Origin: CAYTYZ01 sp964442385
GTDB lineage: Bacteria; Patescibacteriota; Microgenomatia; UBA12405
NCBI GenBank assembly: GCA_964442385.1
Contig: CAYTYZ010000007.1
Location: 1 to 54,709, forward strand
Length of the DNA stretch: 54,709 nucleotides
Direction: 5' to 3'
Shown here: positions 7,493-16,509 of the stretch, one piece after another
Layout of the letters: every line of letters begins with the position of its first letter
Numbering within the stretch: the first letter of the stretch is position 1
Made by a program: the position numbers and the translations under genes
Notes under the pieces: model-generated
Told to the model about the DNA's origin: nothing
Databases searched by the model: none
What the model saw: the letters and a program-made list of their open reading frames with translations, nothing else

Positions 7493-8957
7493 ACTAAGTA
7501 GTTATCTGGCCTATTTAAACATATTGATAGTAGCAATTGCCCTATGTGTGGGAACTTTTTTTATACCTAGGGCACAACTAGACTTGTCAGAGAGCAAAAT
7601 ACATACAGTGTCAAAAGAAGCCATAAATTTTATCCAAGGATTAAAAGATGTGGTAAGGATAGATGTTTATGCCACCAAAGAGTTACCTCCGGAAGTAAAA
7701 CCTTTAACTGATAATTTAAATGTGATTTTGGATGACATGGCTCACGCAAATCCTGGAAAACTACAGATTAATTATTTTGACCCCAATACCAACGAAGCGA
7801 TTAGGCTTGAAGCAGAAAAAAATGGAATGCGTGCCTTGCAATTTACTAGTGTAAAAAATGATAAGTTAGAGGTACAAACAGGCTATTTTGGCTTTGTAGT
7901 AAAGTACAACAACAAACAAGAAGTTGTGCCGGTTGCTGGTGATATTGGAAACTTGGAATATACAGTAGTGTCGTCCATCAATAAACTTGTGAGAACTGAA
8001 AAGCCTAAACTATTAATTGCCAGTGGCAATGGAGAGTGGGGACAAGACGAAATTGGTCTGTTTCAAAAATATATAGTTACTGAGTATGACACCATTCCAG
8101 TGCGACTGAACGATGATAAGACTTTAGACGCAAGTGCAAGTGCACTTTTAATAGTTGGTCCAAAGGGGCCATACAACGACAACGCCAAGGGTCTCGTTAA
8201 ATCCTGGATTGATTCAAAAAAGGGAGTAGCTTTTTGGTATGACCCCATGTTTGTTACAGATGGGCTTGAAATAAAGAGATTAAATAGTGGACTTGATGAT
8301 CTTTTTAAAAGTTATGGTTTTGAATTTAACACGGGCTTTTTATCTGAAACTGGTGAAAGAGGAGGCAGCGCTAATTTTACCGGTAAACAGGGTACTTTTT
8401 TTATACGATATAATTATTGGCCTGAAGCCTCTGGCGAAGGGATAAGCCGAGATGTTCCTCTTGTATCGTCACTCAATACCCTGGTTTTCCCTTGGTCGTC
8501 TAGCCTGAAAGCGAGTGATAAAATAACTCCGATAGTGCAAAGTAGCCGTGGATCTTTTATGGCTTCTTGGGAAAATGAGCTAAATCCACTAAGTAAAAAT
8601 GAAACCAAAGCGTTGGATGAAAAAGGAAAACATATTATCGCTGCTATAAAAACTGATGGAGTAAGATTGGGTGTGATAGCTGATGCTGACTTTGTAAGAA
8701 ACCAGTTTATTGTTAACAACCAGCAAAACTTGGCTTTTGCCATAAACATGATTGATTATTTAAGCCAAAATGAAAGCTTGATGGGAATAAGGAGTAAACA
8801 GATATATACCTCCCCCGTTCCAAGTTTAAACGATTATCAAAAAAATATAATAAAGATTAGCGGCATTGGCGGCAGTATTTTTGTGCTAATTGCAATTGCA
8901 CTCTTGGTATACATAATCAGAAAAAGATCTGACTACAGTTTTTCCAAGTATGTTTGA
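7485..8957 (+). CDS. GldG-like ABC auxiliary protein
   Basis: 490 aa. An N-terminal membrane anchor (about 13-30) is followed by a large extracytoplasmic region with the LDLSESKIHTVSKEA stretch typical of GldG-family proteins, and a C-terminal membrane segment (about 455-478) ends in a basic tail. The family supplies the periplasmic or external accessory domain of Gld-type ABC systems. It overlaps both neighbours by 8 bases. The substrate and exact role in a cell with a single membrane are unknown. Confidence 0.85.
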   Translation: MSKLSSYLAYLNILIVAIALCVGTFFIPRAQLDLSESKIHTVSKEAINFIQGLKDVVRIDVYATKELPPEVKPLTDNLNVILDDMAHANPGKLQINYFDPNTNEAIRLEAEKNGMRALQFTSVKNDKLEVQTGYFGFVVKYNNKQEVVPVAGDIGNLEYTVVSSINKLVRTEKPKLLIASGNGEWGQDEIGLFQKYIVTEYDTIPVRLNDDKTLDASASALLIVGPKGPYNDNAKGLVKSWIDSKKGVAFWYDPMFVTDGLEIKRLNSGLDDLFKSYGFEFNTGFLSETGERGGSANFTGKQGTFFIRYNYWPEASGEGISRDVPLVSSLNTLVFPWSSSLKASDKITPIVQSSRGSFMASWENELNPLSKNETKALDEKGKHIIAAIKTDGVRLGVIADADFVRNQFIVNNQQNLAFAINMIDYLSQNESLMGIRSKQIYTSPVPSLNDYQKNIIKISGIGGSIFVLIAIALLVYIIRKRSDYSFSKYV

Positions 8958-9735
8958 GCAAAGCAATAGACTTTTTTGGCTTAGCCTAGTTGGAGTTTGT
9001 ATTTTACTGTTGGTAGTAAATGCACTAAAAATTGGGCAAAGAGTGTCAATTCGACAACTTCTTCCAAAAGACACTCAAGTTGACAATTTTTCATTTGGGA
9101 ACATTAAATTGATGATTAAAGACGATGCTTGGTATTTGGAAAAAGATGGTATCAGCGAACCTGCTGACAATCAAAATGTTGACAATTTTATTGCCAAGTC
9201 CAGAGATTTGGTATTAGATAAGCCGCTTTCTAACAATAGGGATAATTTCGAAAAATATGGTATTGACGAAAAGGCTCCGGTTTTGTCCTTGGGAGGCAAA
9301 AGCTTTATTATTGGCTATTTGGGTGAAAATCTAGAGACCACTTTTATAAAGCCAACTCATGAAAATTATGTATATGAAATAAAAAGTATTTGGGGAAACA
9401 GAGAACCGTCTGAAATAAAATACTGGTACAAAAGAGTAATAACCAATTTTCCACTTTATCAAATAAGCAAAATTGACATAGGAACTACCGTAGTTAATAC
9501 GTCTGGTGAGGCATGGTACAACGAGCCATGGGTAAGAAAAGTGGCCTTTTTGGTGGCAGATAAATACATAGGAAAGGAACAACCTGAGGGAGAAGTCTAT
9601 AGATATGAAGTTTATTATGGTAAGGAAAAAAATGAGTTGGTTTTTTCTAAAAAGTGGGTAAAAAATGGAATTTACTACTATGAACTTGACCCCAAAGATT
9701 TTGAATTGTTGACAAAGATAGATAAAAAAGGTTAA
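8950..9735 (+). CDS. DUF4340-type membrane-anchored protein
   Basis: 261 aa with one N-terminal membrane segment (about 8-24) and a beta-rich external domain. Its place directly after a GldG-like gene, with an 8-base overlap, matches DUF4340 proteins, which commonly accompany these ABC systems. The pattern of a KDDAWYLEKDG segment followed by disulphide-free beta repeats fits that family. No catalytic residues are apparent. The assignment rests more on context than on a decisive motif. Confidence 0.65.
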   Translation: MFEQSNRLFWLSLVGVCILLLVVNALKIGQRVSIRQLLPKDTQVDNFSFGNIKLMIKDDAWYLEKDGISEPADNQNVDNFIAKSRDLVLDKPLSNNRDNFEKYGIDEKAPVLSLGGKSFIIGYLGENLETTFIKPTHENYVYEIKSIWGNREPSEIKYWYKRVITNFPLYQISKIDIGTTVVNTSGEAWYNEPWVRKVAFLVADKYIGKEQPEGEVYRYEVYYGKEKNELVFSKKWVKNGIYYYELDPKDFELLTKIDKKG

Positions 9736-9745
9736 AGTGGAGCAT

Positions 9746-10183
9746 ATGAATAAAGGAAAATTTTTACTGGGTAGTTTATTTGGTGCGGTTGCAGGTGTAA
9801 TTGGAGGGTTACTGTTTGCACCTCAGTCAGGCGTTGAGACAAGAAAAGATCTTGAAAGAGCCTTTTCTGCAATTCCAAAAGATCCAAAAATATCAAAGAC
9901 ATATGCAAAGGTTCAAGCTGAACTTTCAGAAAAACTACATGAGCTAAAAGTTGCCGGAGAAGAAATTGATTTTAAAAAATATCAAAAACTAATTAGTCAG
10001 GTAGTTGCAAATGCAAAAGAAGAACTTTCGGACTCTAAAAATGGTGTTTCAAATATAACTAATTATTTGCAAAAAGACTGGCAAAAGCTTAAAGCTGTAC
10101 TAAATGGCGAAGCAGAGGTAAAAGTTGTTGCCAAAAGAAAACCAGTAAAGAAAGCCGTGGTAAAAAAGGCTATAAAAGCTTAA
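9746..10183 (+). CDS. YtxH-like small membrane-anchored protein
   Basis: About 145 aa. The N-terminus LGSLFGAVAGVIGGLLFAPQSG followed by ETRKDL is the hallmark of YtxH-family proteins: a glycine-rich membrane segment then the FAP-SG-ETR motif. The rest is a Lys-rich helical region ending in a KPVKKAVVKKA tail. I chose ATG 9746; GTG 9737 is a possible start 9 bases upstream. Related proteins are general-stress proteins of unknown mechanism. The end overlaps the convergent obgE gene by 14 bases. Confidence 0.75.
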   Translation: MNKGKFLLGSLFGAVAGVIGGLLFAPQSGVETRKDLERAFSAIPKDPKISKTYAKVQAELSEKLHELKVAGEEIDFKKYQKLISQVVANAKEELSDSKNGVSNITNYLQKDWQKLKAVLNGEAEVKVVAKRKPVKKAVVKKAIKA

Positions 10184-11087
10184 TTAACTTCTTTATCGAG
10201 TCATCGTCAAGAATAGACACCACTAAATTATTCTTAAATTGTGGTTTTTTGTCTAGGAGATCTGACTTGGTAAGTACTATAATTTCCGGTTTACTGGCCA
10301 GTACAGAGCTGTACTTTTCGAGTTCTCCACGAATTGTTTGATAAGCTTGGTCTAAATTTATATTATCTGCTGCTACGCAATGTACTAAAAGCTTGGTTCG
10401 TTCTACATGACGAAGAAACTTGGAACCCAAACCTTTGCCTGAGCTGGCTCCTTCGATTAATCCCGGGATATCAGCAATTATCTTCCCATTGGGCAGAACT
10501 CCTAAATTGGGTTCCAGGGTGGTAAAAGGATAGTTGGCTACTTTCGCTTTGGCTTTGGTAAGTTCATTTAGCAGCGAGCTTTTACCTGCATTTGGTAGGC
10601 CAATAAGTCCGATGTCAGCAATAAGTTTTAATTGCAAGTGTAGTTTTTTGTATTGAGTTTTAAATCCGATGGAAAACTGCCTAGGAGTTGTATTGTCGGC
10701 TGCAGCATAACTGGTATTCCCCCGACCACCACTACCCCCTTTGGTGGCCATAACCTTTTCTCCCAAGTGGGTTAACTCAAACTCTGTGCCGTTGTCATAA
10801 GCTACAACTGTTCCCACCGGAACATGAAGGACAAGGTCCTGAGCATCAGCTCCGTGTTTGTTGTTACTACCTCCTACTCCCCCATTTTCGGCTTGAAACT
10901 TCTTTTTGTGGCGAAAAATATTTAGGGCAGAAATATCAGCTACGGCCTCAAAATAAACATCCCCACCTTTGCCTCCATTGCCTCCGTCTGGACCACCCTT
11001 GGGGCGCCATCTGTCAGAAAAAAAATGAGCAATGCCATCACCCCCATTGCCTGCTTTTACCTGGATATATACGTCATCTGTTAGCAT
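10170..11087 (-). CDS. obgE: Obg family GTPase, short form
   Basis: 305 aa. The glycine-rich Obg fold (about 1-155, with GNGGDGIAHF and several GG repeats) precedes the GTPase domain: G1 GLPNAGKSS, G3 DIPGLIEGA, G4 TKSDL. The protein stops soon after the G domain and lacks the C-terminal OCT domain found in many Firmicutes. Obg acts in late 50S ribosome assembly and stress control. A TATAAT (11093-11098) sits 5 bases before the ATG and overlaps the trxA stop codon, so it may have its own leaderless promoter inside the operon. Confidence 0.94.
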   Translation of the reverse strand: MLTDDVYIQVKAGNGGDGIAHFFSDRWRPKGGPDGGNGGKGGDVYFEAVADISALNIFRHKKKFQAENGGVGGSNNKHGADAQDLVLHVPVGTVVAYDNGTEFELTHLGEKVMATKGGSGGRGNTSYAAADNTTPRQFSIGFKTQYKKLHLQLKLIADIGLIGLPNAGKSSLLNELTKAKAKVANYPFTTLEPNLGVLPNGKIIADIPGLIEGASSGKGLGSKFLRHVERTKLLVHCVAADNINLDQAYQTIRGELEKYSSVLASKPEIIVLTKSDLLDKKPQFKNNLVVSILDDDSIKKLIKLL

Positions 11088-11093
11088 TAGGTA

Positions 11094-11408
11094 TTATAAC
11101 CCTAAAGCCTGCTTGTATCTATCTGGCTGGTTAAAGCCAATTATGACATCTTTTTGCTGTCCATTTTCAAAAACATACACTGCTGGTATGGAACTAATTT
11201 GATATTGCATGGCTAGCTCTTGTTCTTCGTCAACATTGACTTTAACTAATTTAAACTTTCCGGAATTTTGGGTTTCAAGTTGGTCTAAAACGGGTCCGAG
11301 CATTTGACATGGCCCGCACCAGCTGGCCCAAAAATCAACTAAAACCTTTCCCTGAAAATCTATTACTTCGGATTGAAAGTTGGCTTTGGTGGCTTGTATG
11401 TGTGACAT
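11094..11408 (-). CDS. trxA: thioredoxin
   Basis: 104 aa, the classic single-domain length. The active site is WCGPC in DFWASWCGPCQMLGP (about residues 25-40), and the conserved cis-Pro lies in SSIPAVYVF. It reduces protein disulphides in the cytosol, recharged by thioredoxin reductase (not in this window). Minus-strand TAAAAT (11415-11420) lies 6 bases before the ATG, the leaderless arrangement. obgE follows after the stop with its own -10 overlapping it. Confidence 0.95.
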   Translation of the reverse strand: MSHIQATKANFQSEVIDFQGKVLVDFWASWCGPCQMLGPVLDQLETQNSGKFKLVKVNVDEEQELAMQYQISSIPAVYVFENGQQKDVIIGFNQPDRYKQALGL

Positions 11409-11417
11409 ATAGTTATT

Positions 11418-12419
11418 TTAGTAAATATTAACCTCAGGTACAAGGGTGATAGAAAATAAGTTTTCCACCTTGTGTGTGATTTTTTCTATCAAAATAAGTA
11501 AGTCCTTTGGGTTACCATTACCTAAATTAACCAGGATAAGGGCATGCTGGTCGTATACACCAACTTGATTAAGACGATAACCTTTAAAACCGGCTTTTTC
11601 GATTAGATAACCAGCATTAATCTTGACCCCGTCCGGATCTGGATATGATTTCATGTCGGGATATTTTGCTTTTAGTTTAGCAAAATGCTTTTGAGGAATA
11701 ATTGGATTTTTAAAGAAACTGCCAGAATTTCCTAGTTTTTTCCAGTTGGGCAGTTTACTGGCTCTTATTTTTAAAATTGTTTTTCTTAGACTAAATAAAG
11801 TAGGCTTTTTTTCGACAAATGCTGAGGCCAGATCGGAATAATTTAAATCAAGCCTGCCAGTTTTTTTTAGACGCAGAGTTACAGAAACAATAAAAATATT
11901 TTCTTTTATAGCAGTCTTGAAAATACTATTACGATAGCCAAAAAGACATTGTTTTTTATTTAAACTGAAAAATTTTCTGTATCGGAAGTCATAATATTTT
12001 AGTTTTAAAAAAGTATCTTTTAGCTCCTGGCCATAGGCGCCAATATTTTGGATGGGGGCTGCACCAATAGTCCCTGGAATTCCACTTAAATTTTCTGTTC
12101 CGTATAGTCTGTTTTTTACAGCCCAGGCACAAACTTTGTCCCAAGGTGTACCGCTACCAAACTCCACAGCTACATTTTTCAAGGTGTCACTGATAACCTT
12201 AGAATATTTAAGAGAATTTTTTAAAACCAATCCTTCAAAATCTTTGGTAAAAATCAAGTTGCTACCACCACCCAGAACTAAAGTGGGGATAGTCGGATCA
12301 ATGTTTTTTAAATCAAAAATATTTTTTATGTTATAAAAATATTTGGCCCTGAGGTTGAAACCAAAAGTATGGTATTTGGCAAGAGAATAGTTTTTTTTAA
12401 TATTTTTTAAATTCAGCAT
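11418..12419 (-). CDS. murB: UDP-N-acetylenolpyruvoylglucosamine reductase MurB
   Basis: About 333 aa from ATG 12419, which has a GGGGAA motif at suitable spacing; the longer frame to 12446 lies deeper in murD. FAD-binding motifs VLGGGSNLIF and GIPGTIGAAPIQNIGAYG are clear, and the catalytic Ser lies in GNSGSFFKNPI. It makes UDP-MurNAc from UDP-GlcNAc-enolpyruvate with NADPH. The start overlaps the murD end by 23 bases, so the two peptidoglycan precursor genes are translationally coupled. Confidence 0.94.
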   Translation of the reverse strand: MLNLKNIKKNYSLAKYHTFGFNLRAKYFYNIKNIFDLKNIDPTIPTLVLGGGSNLIFTKDFEGLVLKNSLKYSKVISDTLKNVAVEFGSGTPWDKVCAWAVKNRLYGTENLSGIPGTIGAAPIQNIGAYGQELKDTFLKLKYYDFRYRKFFSLNKKQCLFGYRNSIFKTAIKENIFIVSVTLRLKKTGRLDLNYSDLASAFVEKKPTLFSLRKTILKIRASKLPNWKKLGNSGSFFKNPIIPQKHFAKLKAKYPDMKSYPDPDGVKINAGYLIEKAGFKGYRLNQVGVYDQHALILVNLGNGNPKDLLILIEKITHKVENLFSITLVPEVNIY

Positions 12420-13773
12420 TGAATTGAGTTCCCCTGTCAAACTCATTATTAAACATATTAAAACTAGTGGCTCCTGGAGATAGTACCAAACAGTCTCCCC
12501 GGACGCATTTATTCAAGGCTTCTTTGAAACCAGTAGGCATAGTATTAAAGAAGCTAGAAACCGGATGGTTGGTGTCATCTAAAATTTCTTTAATTTTTTG
12601 ACTGCCTGTCCCTTCAAATAGAACCACATGCTTGGTATGGTCAAGAATTGGATCTTTTAACATGTCGAAGTCAAATAGTTTGTCCATTCCGCCAGCTAGG
12701 AGAACAATATTTTTACCATATTTGTGTGAAAGTGATATTAAATTTGTTTTTACTGCCTCTGGATTGGTGGCACAGGTATCATTATAGACATCAACTCCTT
12801 TAATTTGTCCTAAATATTCAAGACGACCAGGTAAGTTTTTGTGTCTAGCAATAGACTTTTGGATTTTGACTGAAGATACCTTATACAACCTGGCTACAGC
12901 AACTGCTTCTAGAATATTAAGAATGTTGGTTGCTAAAAATAATTTTGTGTGTAATTTAAAAAGTACTTTTTGGTTTTCCCAAACTTGCTGACCGTCGAAA
13001 TAATAGTTAGCTTTATTATTTTTTATAGACACAGAAACCACATTAGATTTTAGGTAACTTACCTGACTTTTTGAATATGGGTCGTCATAGTTGACGATAG
13101 CATAATCATTTTTAGTCTGATACTTAAAAATGTTTAACTTAGCCTTATGATAATCTTGTAAACTACCATGCCAGTCAACATGATCGTTTTTAAGATTTGT
13201 AAGTACAGCAACGCGAGGCGATTTTTTGCCAAAATCAAAGCTATCAAGCTGAAAACTGGAAAGTTCTAAAACCACCAGATCAGGCTTTTTAAGTTTCGGT
13301 AACAACTGGATAGCTGATTTGCCTATGTTTCCAGCTAAATAAATATCTTTTGATAAATTTGATTTTAGTAGTTTATAGATTAGATTGGTTGTTGTAGACT
13401 TGCCTTTGGTACCTGTTATTCCAATTATTTGACATGGAGCCAGTTTCATAAACAAAGGTATTTCCATTAATATTGGTTTATTGAGTTTTTGGGCAAGTTG
13501 TAAAAAAGGGCTGGACGGTCGCACAGATGGATTTCTTACTATAAAGTCTGCATCTATAAAATCTTTTTCGATATGTCCACCCAGGTGATAAGTAATATTT
13601 TTGTATTTTTCAAGTTTTTGAATACTTGGAGTAAGTATCTCTGCTGTTTTCCCATCAGTAATGGTTAAAATTGCACCTTTATTTAGAAAATATTTTGCCA
13701 TACCTAATCCTCCGTCATTCAAACCCAGCCCAAATAGCAAGACTTTTTTATTTCTAAAATTTAATACTGACAC
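12397..13773 (-). CDS. murD: UDP-N-acetylmuramoylalanine--D-glutamate ligase MurD
   Basis: About 458 aa from GTG 13773. The Mur ligase ATP loop GITGTKGKSTTTNLI, the central LELSSFQLD motif and the C-terminal LLAGGMDK segment identify MurD, which adds D-Glu to UDP-MurNAc-L-Ala. The frame stays open to 13803, but TATAAT (13780-13785) lies inside that extension and exactly 6 bases before GTG 13773. I therefore take the GTG as a leaderless start. It is the first gene of murD-murB, with trxA and obgE behind. Confidence 0.93.
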   Translation of the reverse strand: MSVLNFRNKKVLLFGLGLNDGGLGMAKYFLNKGAILTITDGKTAEILTPSIQKLEKYKNITYHLGGHIEKDFIDADFIVRNPSVRPSSPFLQLAQKLNKPILMEIPLFMKLAPCQIIGITGTKGKSTTTNLIYKLLKSNLSKDIYLAGNIGKSAIQLLPKLKKPDLVVLELSSFQLDSFDFGKKSPRVAVLTNLKNDHVDWHGSLQDYHKAKLNIFKYQTKNDYAIVNYDDPYSKSQVSYLKSNVVSVSIKNNKANYYFDGQQVWENQKVLFKLHTKLFLATNILNILEAVAVARLYKVSSVKIQKSIARHKNLPGRLEYLGQIKGVDVYNDTCATNPEAVKTNLISLSHKYGKNIVLLAGGMDKLFDFDMLKDPILDHTKHVVLFEGTGSQKIKEILDDTNHPVSSFFNTMPTGFKEALNKCVRGDCLVLSPGATSFNMFNNEFDRGTQFNAEFKKY

Positions 13774-13876
13774 TAGTATATTATACGGTATATGGATTAG
13801 CACTAAAACCTGTCGACTGCTAATTATAAGAGTTTTGTCAAGTTGTGTTGCCGCAGATAAGTGACATACTATAATT

Positions 13877-14635
13877 ATGAAAGTTTATTGGACTTTAACT
13901 TGGCAGTATTTTAATTATTATTTGAATATGCCTGCTGATAGAATGGTGAGTGTTTTGGCTAAAGTTATTCGGGTAGGATTTTTATTATGTTTTTGGTTTG
14001 CTGTTTATGGCAAAATCGAGGTTAGTGTATTTTCATATTTTTTATTAGTAAGCTTTTTAGATGACCTGGTTTCACCTGATTTGGGACTGGCTCATGTTTT
14101 GGAGGATTTTATACATCTTGGAATTCTAAATTCATTTTTAATTCGCCCAGGTAGTCCAGTGTTACAAATTGTATTTGAAAATTATGGCAGATACCTGTTT
14201 TATATTGTTACAACTGGTATACCCAGTCTAGCTTTGGCAATATATTTTATTAAGCCGAGCCTAGTAAATATTGCCTTGTTTTTTGTGTACTGTGTTGTCT
14301 CATTCGTTATAACCATCTGCCTGTCTGTTATGGTGGCTACTTTTAATTTTTGGGGGCCAATTGGTGAACAGGTTCGATTGGTTTCCAGACACTGTATTTA
14401 CCTTATTTCTGGCTATATGATACCTCTAACCTTTTTTTCATCTGACATTCGTCGTATATTTGATTTGCTACCATTTAGACATATGATTAGCACTCCGATT
14501 GAAGTTTTTCAAGGTAAGGCTCACGATCCAACGGTATTTATTGTCTCACCGATTGTCTGGATGTTGGTTCTAATTGTTTTGGCCAAAAGTTTTTGGAAAT
14601 TTGGGTTAAAAAGATATGAAGGGGTTGGGATATGA
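13877..14635 (+). CDS. ABC-2 type exporter permease 1 (COG4587-like)
   Basis: 252 aa, about six membrane segments, with no ATPase motif. Together with the next permease and the ATPase at 15427 it forms the permease-permease-ATPase cassette known from uncharacterised multidrug or lipid exporters of the ABC-2 type. A TATAAT (13870-13875) lies only one base before the ATG, so either another -10 is used or translation starts further in (ATG 13928). The overlap of the stop with the next start is ATGA. Confidence 0.82.
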   Translation: MKVYWTLTWQYFNYYLNMPADRMVSVLAKVIRVGFLLCFWFAVYGKIEVSVFSYFLLVSFLDDLVSPDLGLAHVLEDFIHLGILNSFLIRPGSPVLQIVFENYGRYLFYIVTTGIPSLALAIYFIKPSLVNIALFFVYCVVSFVITICLSVMVATFNFWGPIGEQVRLVSRHCIYLISGYMIPLTFFSSDIRRIFDLLPFRHMISTPIEVFQGKAHDPTVFIVSPIVWMLVLIVLAKSFWKFGLKRYEGVGI

Positions 14636-15426
14636 AAAAGATTTTTCGTTTAGTATGTTTGCAAGTAAAATATGATTGGATGATCGATACGGCTTACTTG
14701 TCAAGAAATATAACTATGGTTTTTTCCACATTCTTTTTTAGTCTTTTTTACCTTTTATTTATAGATGTATTATTTGGAAAGGTGAAACTGCTGGCAGGTT
14801 ACAATAGAGACCAGGCCCTGTTATTGTTTTTTATGTATCAGCTTAGTTTTTATGCTTCCTGGATATTCAAGACACCCTCAGCTAGGAAATTTCCAATAGT
14901 TATTGCCAATGGCGGGCTGGACTTTATTTTACTTAGACCTGTATCTGCCCTAGTGCAAATGATTTTTCTTAAATTTCAGATTTTATCAACTTTAATATGG
15001 GGATTATTGCCAGTTATACTGATTGCAAAAATTATAAATTGGCCAGCTTTGCAACTTGGATTTCTGAATATATTTTTGGGGTTTTATATAATGATATTAG
15101 GATGGATAATATCTGAATGTTTGGGTTTTATTATTTCCTGTTGTGTATTTTTTAATCCAGACCTGAAAAAAATTCATAAACTTCATGATAGCTTTTGGGA
15201 GGTATCCAATACACCCTGGGAAGGCTTTGCCCATCCTTTAAATATTACTCTAGCCACAGTGTTGCCTGTGGCACTTGTATCTATAATTCCTGCCTCGGTA
15301 ATTTTAGGAAAATCCGACGCTATTTTTTATAGTATTTTGGCTACAATTGTTTGCGTTAGCTTTCTATTTTCAAGATATTATGTTTGGCAAATTTCTGTTA
15401 AAAATTATGTATCTTCAGGAGGATAA
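14632..15426 (+). CDS. ABC-2 type exporter permease 2 (COG3694-like)
   Basis: 264 aa with six hydrophobic segments. The N-terminal half contains NGGLDFILLRPVSALVQM, which resembles the RP-hallmark of this permease family; the preceding permease has the matching SFLIRPGSPVLQ. The two probably form a heterodimeric channel driven by the ATPase encoded next. The ATPase gene starts directly after the stop, with its Shine-Dalgarno (AGGAGG) inside this gene's 3' end. Confidence 0.82.
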   Translation: MKKIFRLVCLQVKYDWMIDTAYLSRNITMVFSTFFFSLFYLLFIDVLFGKVKLLAGYNRDQALLLFFMYQLSFYASWIFKTPSARKFPIVIANGGLDFILLRPVSALVQMIFLKFQILSTLIWGLLPVILIAKIINWPALQLGFLNIFLGFYIMILGWIISECLGFIISCCVFFNPDLKKIHKLHDSFWEVSNTPWEGFAHPLNITLATVLPVALVSIIPASVILGKSDAIFYSILATIVCVSFLFSRYYVWQISVKNYVSSGG

Positions 15427-16236
15427 ATGAAAACGAATAGTGCTGTTATTATAAAAAACGTATCAAAGTTTTTTCGGTCTAACATAGAAAAAAACTGGTT
15501 AAAAAAGATTTTTCAACCTAGGTGGGAATTAAACAAGGCGGTGGATAATATTACATTAGATATTAAAGTTGGAGACTGTGTGGCTTTTTTAGGACCAAAT
15601 GGGGCAGGTAAAACAACAACTACTAAAATGCTCACCGGCTTGGTTTATCCCACGTCTGGGAAAATAAGTGTTTTAGGTTACGTACCTCAAGATAGAAATA
15701 CTAATTTTTTAAAGCAGATTGGGCTAGTTATGGGAAATAAAGCTGGTCTAAATTGGGACCTGAGTGCTAAACAGTCTTTTTCGATACTCAAAGAAATTTA
15801 TGAATTGTCTGAGGCTGAATATAAACAAAGTCTAGACAAGCTGGTAAGCGTACTTTTCCCTGAAAATTGGGAAAATCTATCTTGTAGACAGGTAAGAAAA
15901 CTATCACTTGGCGAAAGAATGAAGATGGAAATAATTGGAGCCGTATTACACCAACCAAAGGTTTTGTTTTTAGACGAACCCACGATTGGGTTGGATATTA
16001 CTGCTAAAAAAAATATTAGAAATTTTATAAAATACTTAAACCAAGAAACCAAAACCACCATAGTGCTGACTTCCCACGACATGGATGATATTGAAAATAT
16101 TTGCGATAGAGTAATTGTAATCAACCACGGTAAAATTGTTTTTGATGGAAAGATAGGAGAGGTTAAGTCTAGCAGAGACCAAAAGCTAGAAGATGCGATT
16201 GAAGCTATTTTTCTTGACCGGAATTTAAATTCGTAA
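15427..16236 (+). CDS. ABC transporter ATP-binding protein (COG4586-like)
   Basis: 269 aa. Walker A GPNGAGKTT, signature LSLGERMKME, Walker B VLFLDEPTIGLD and the H-loop TSHD are intact. The N-terminal extension before the core (FFRSNIEKNWLKKIFQPRW) is typical of the COG4586 group that pairs with the two permease types encoded upstream. The start is set by AGGAGG 5 bases upstream. The 3' end overlaps the convergent 92-aa gene by 32 bases. The substrate is unknown. Confidence 0.88.
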   Translation: MKTNSAVIIKNVSKFFRSNIEKNWLKKIFQPRWELNKAVDNITLDIKVGDCVAFLGPNGAGKTTTTKMLTGLVYPTSGKISVLGYVPQDRNTNFLKQIGLVMGNKAGLNWDLSAKQSFSILKEIYELSEAEYKQSLDKLVSVLFPENWENLSCRQVRKLSLGERMKMEIIGAVLHQPKVLFLDEPTIGLDITAKKNIRNFIKYLNQETKTTIVLTSHDMDDIENICDRVIVINHGKIVFDGKIGEVKSSRDQKLEDAIEAIFLDRNLNS

Positions 16237-16483
16237 CAAAATCATCGGTAATCCTCACCTTAATTTCAACATCCTTTTCAGGAGGTCTAAGGTACATATC
16301 ATCAGCAAGTCTTTTAGTAAGTCTAGTTGGGCAACCAATATGTTCACCATCCTTTCCCACAACTAGCCTTAGAACAGGAAATAAAAAGTCTTTGACATAA
16401 GCATGCCCAGCAACTTGTCCTAACTGAACGTTACCTGTTCTTCGCCATAATAAATCAACATGTGTTATCGTTTCGTTTGCCAT
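16205..16483 (-). CDS. hypothetical 92-aa soluble protein
   Basis: 92 aa, acidic and basic residues mixed, no membrane segment or signal. Minus-strand TATAAT (16489-16494) is 5 bases before the ATG, the same leaderless pattern as clear genes nearby, which supports it as real. It overlaps the end of the convergent ABC ATPase gene by 32 bases. A 14-bp palindrome (16492-16505) overlaps its -10 box. I do not recognise a family. Confidence 0.6.
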   Translation of the reverse strand: MANETITHVDLLWRRTGNVQLGQVAGHAYVKDFLFPVLRLVVGKDGEHIGCPTRLTKRLADDMYLRPPEKDVEIKVRITDDFVTNLNSGQEK

Positions 16484-16491
16484 AACTTATT

Positions 16492-16505
16492 ATAACATAT
16501 GTTAT
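16492..16505. promoter_or_regulatory. 14-bp palindrome over the promoter of the 92-aa gene
   Basis: ATAACATATGTTAT is a perfect palindrome that overlaps the minus-strand TATAAT of the 92-aa gene and lies just past the dus stop. It could be an operator for a dimeric regulator, or chance in AT-rich DNA. Confidence 0.35.
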
Positions 16506-16509
16506 GGGT

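Noticed and set aside
13877..13879. TATAAT directly before the ABC permease start as its promoter
   Set aside because: The -10 ends one base before the ATG, so transcription would start inside the gene. It may be coincidence or imply a later start; the box at 13870-13875 is not used as firm evidence.
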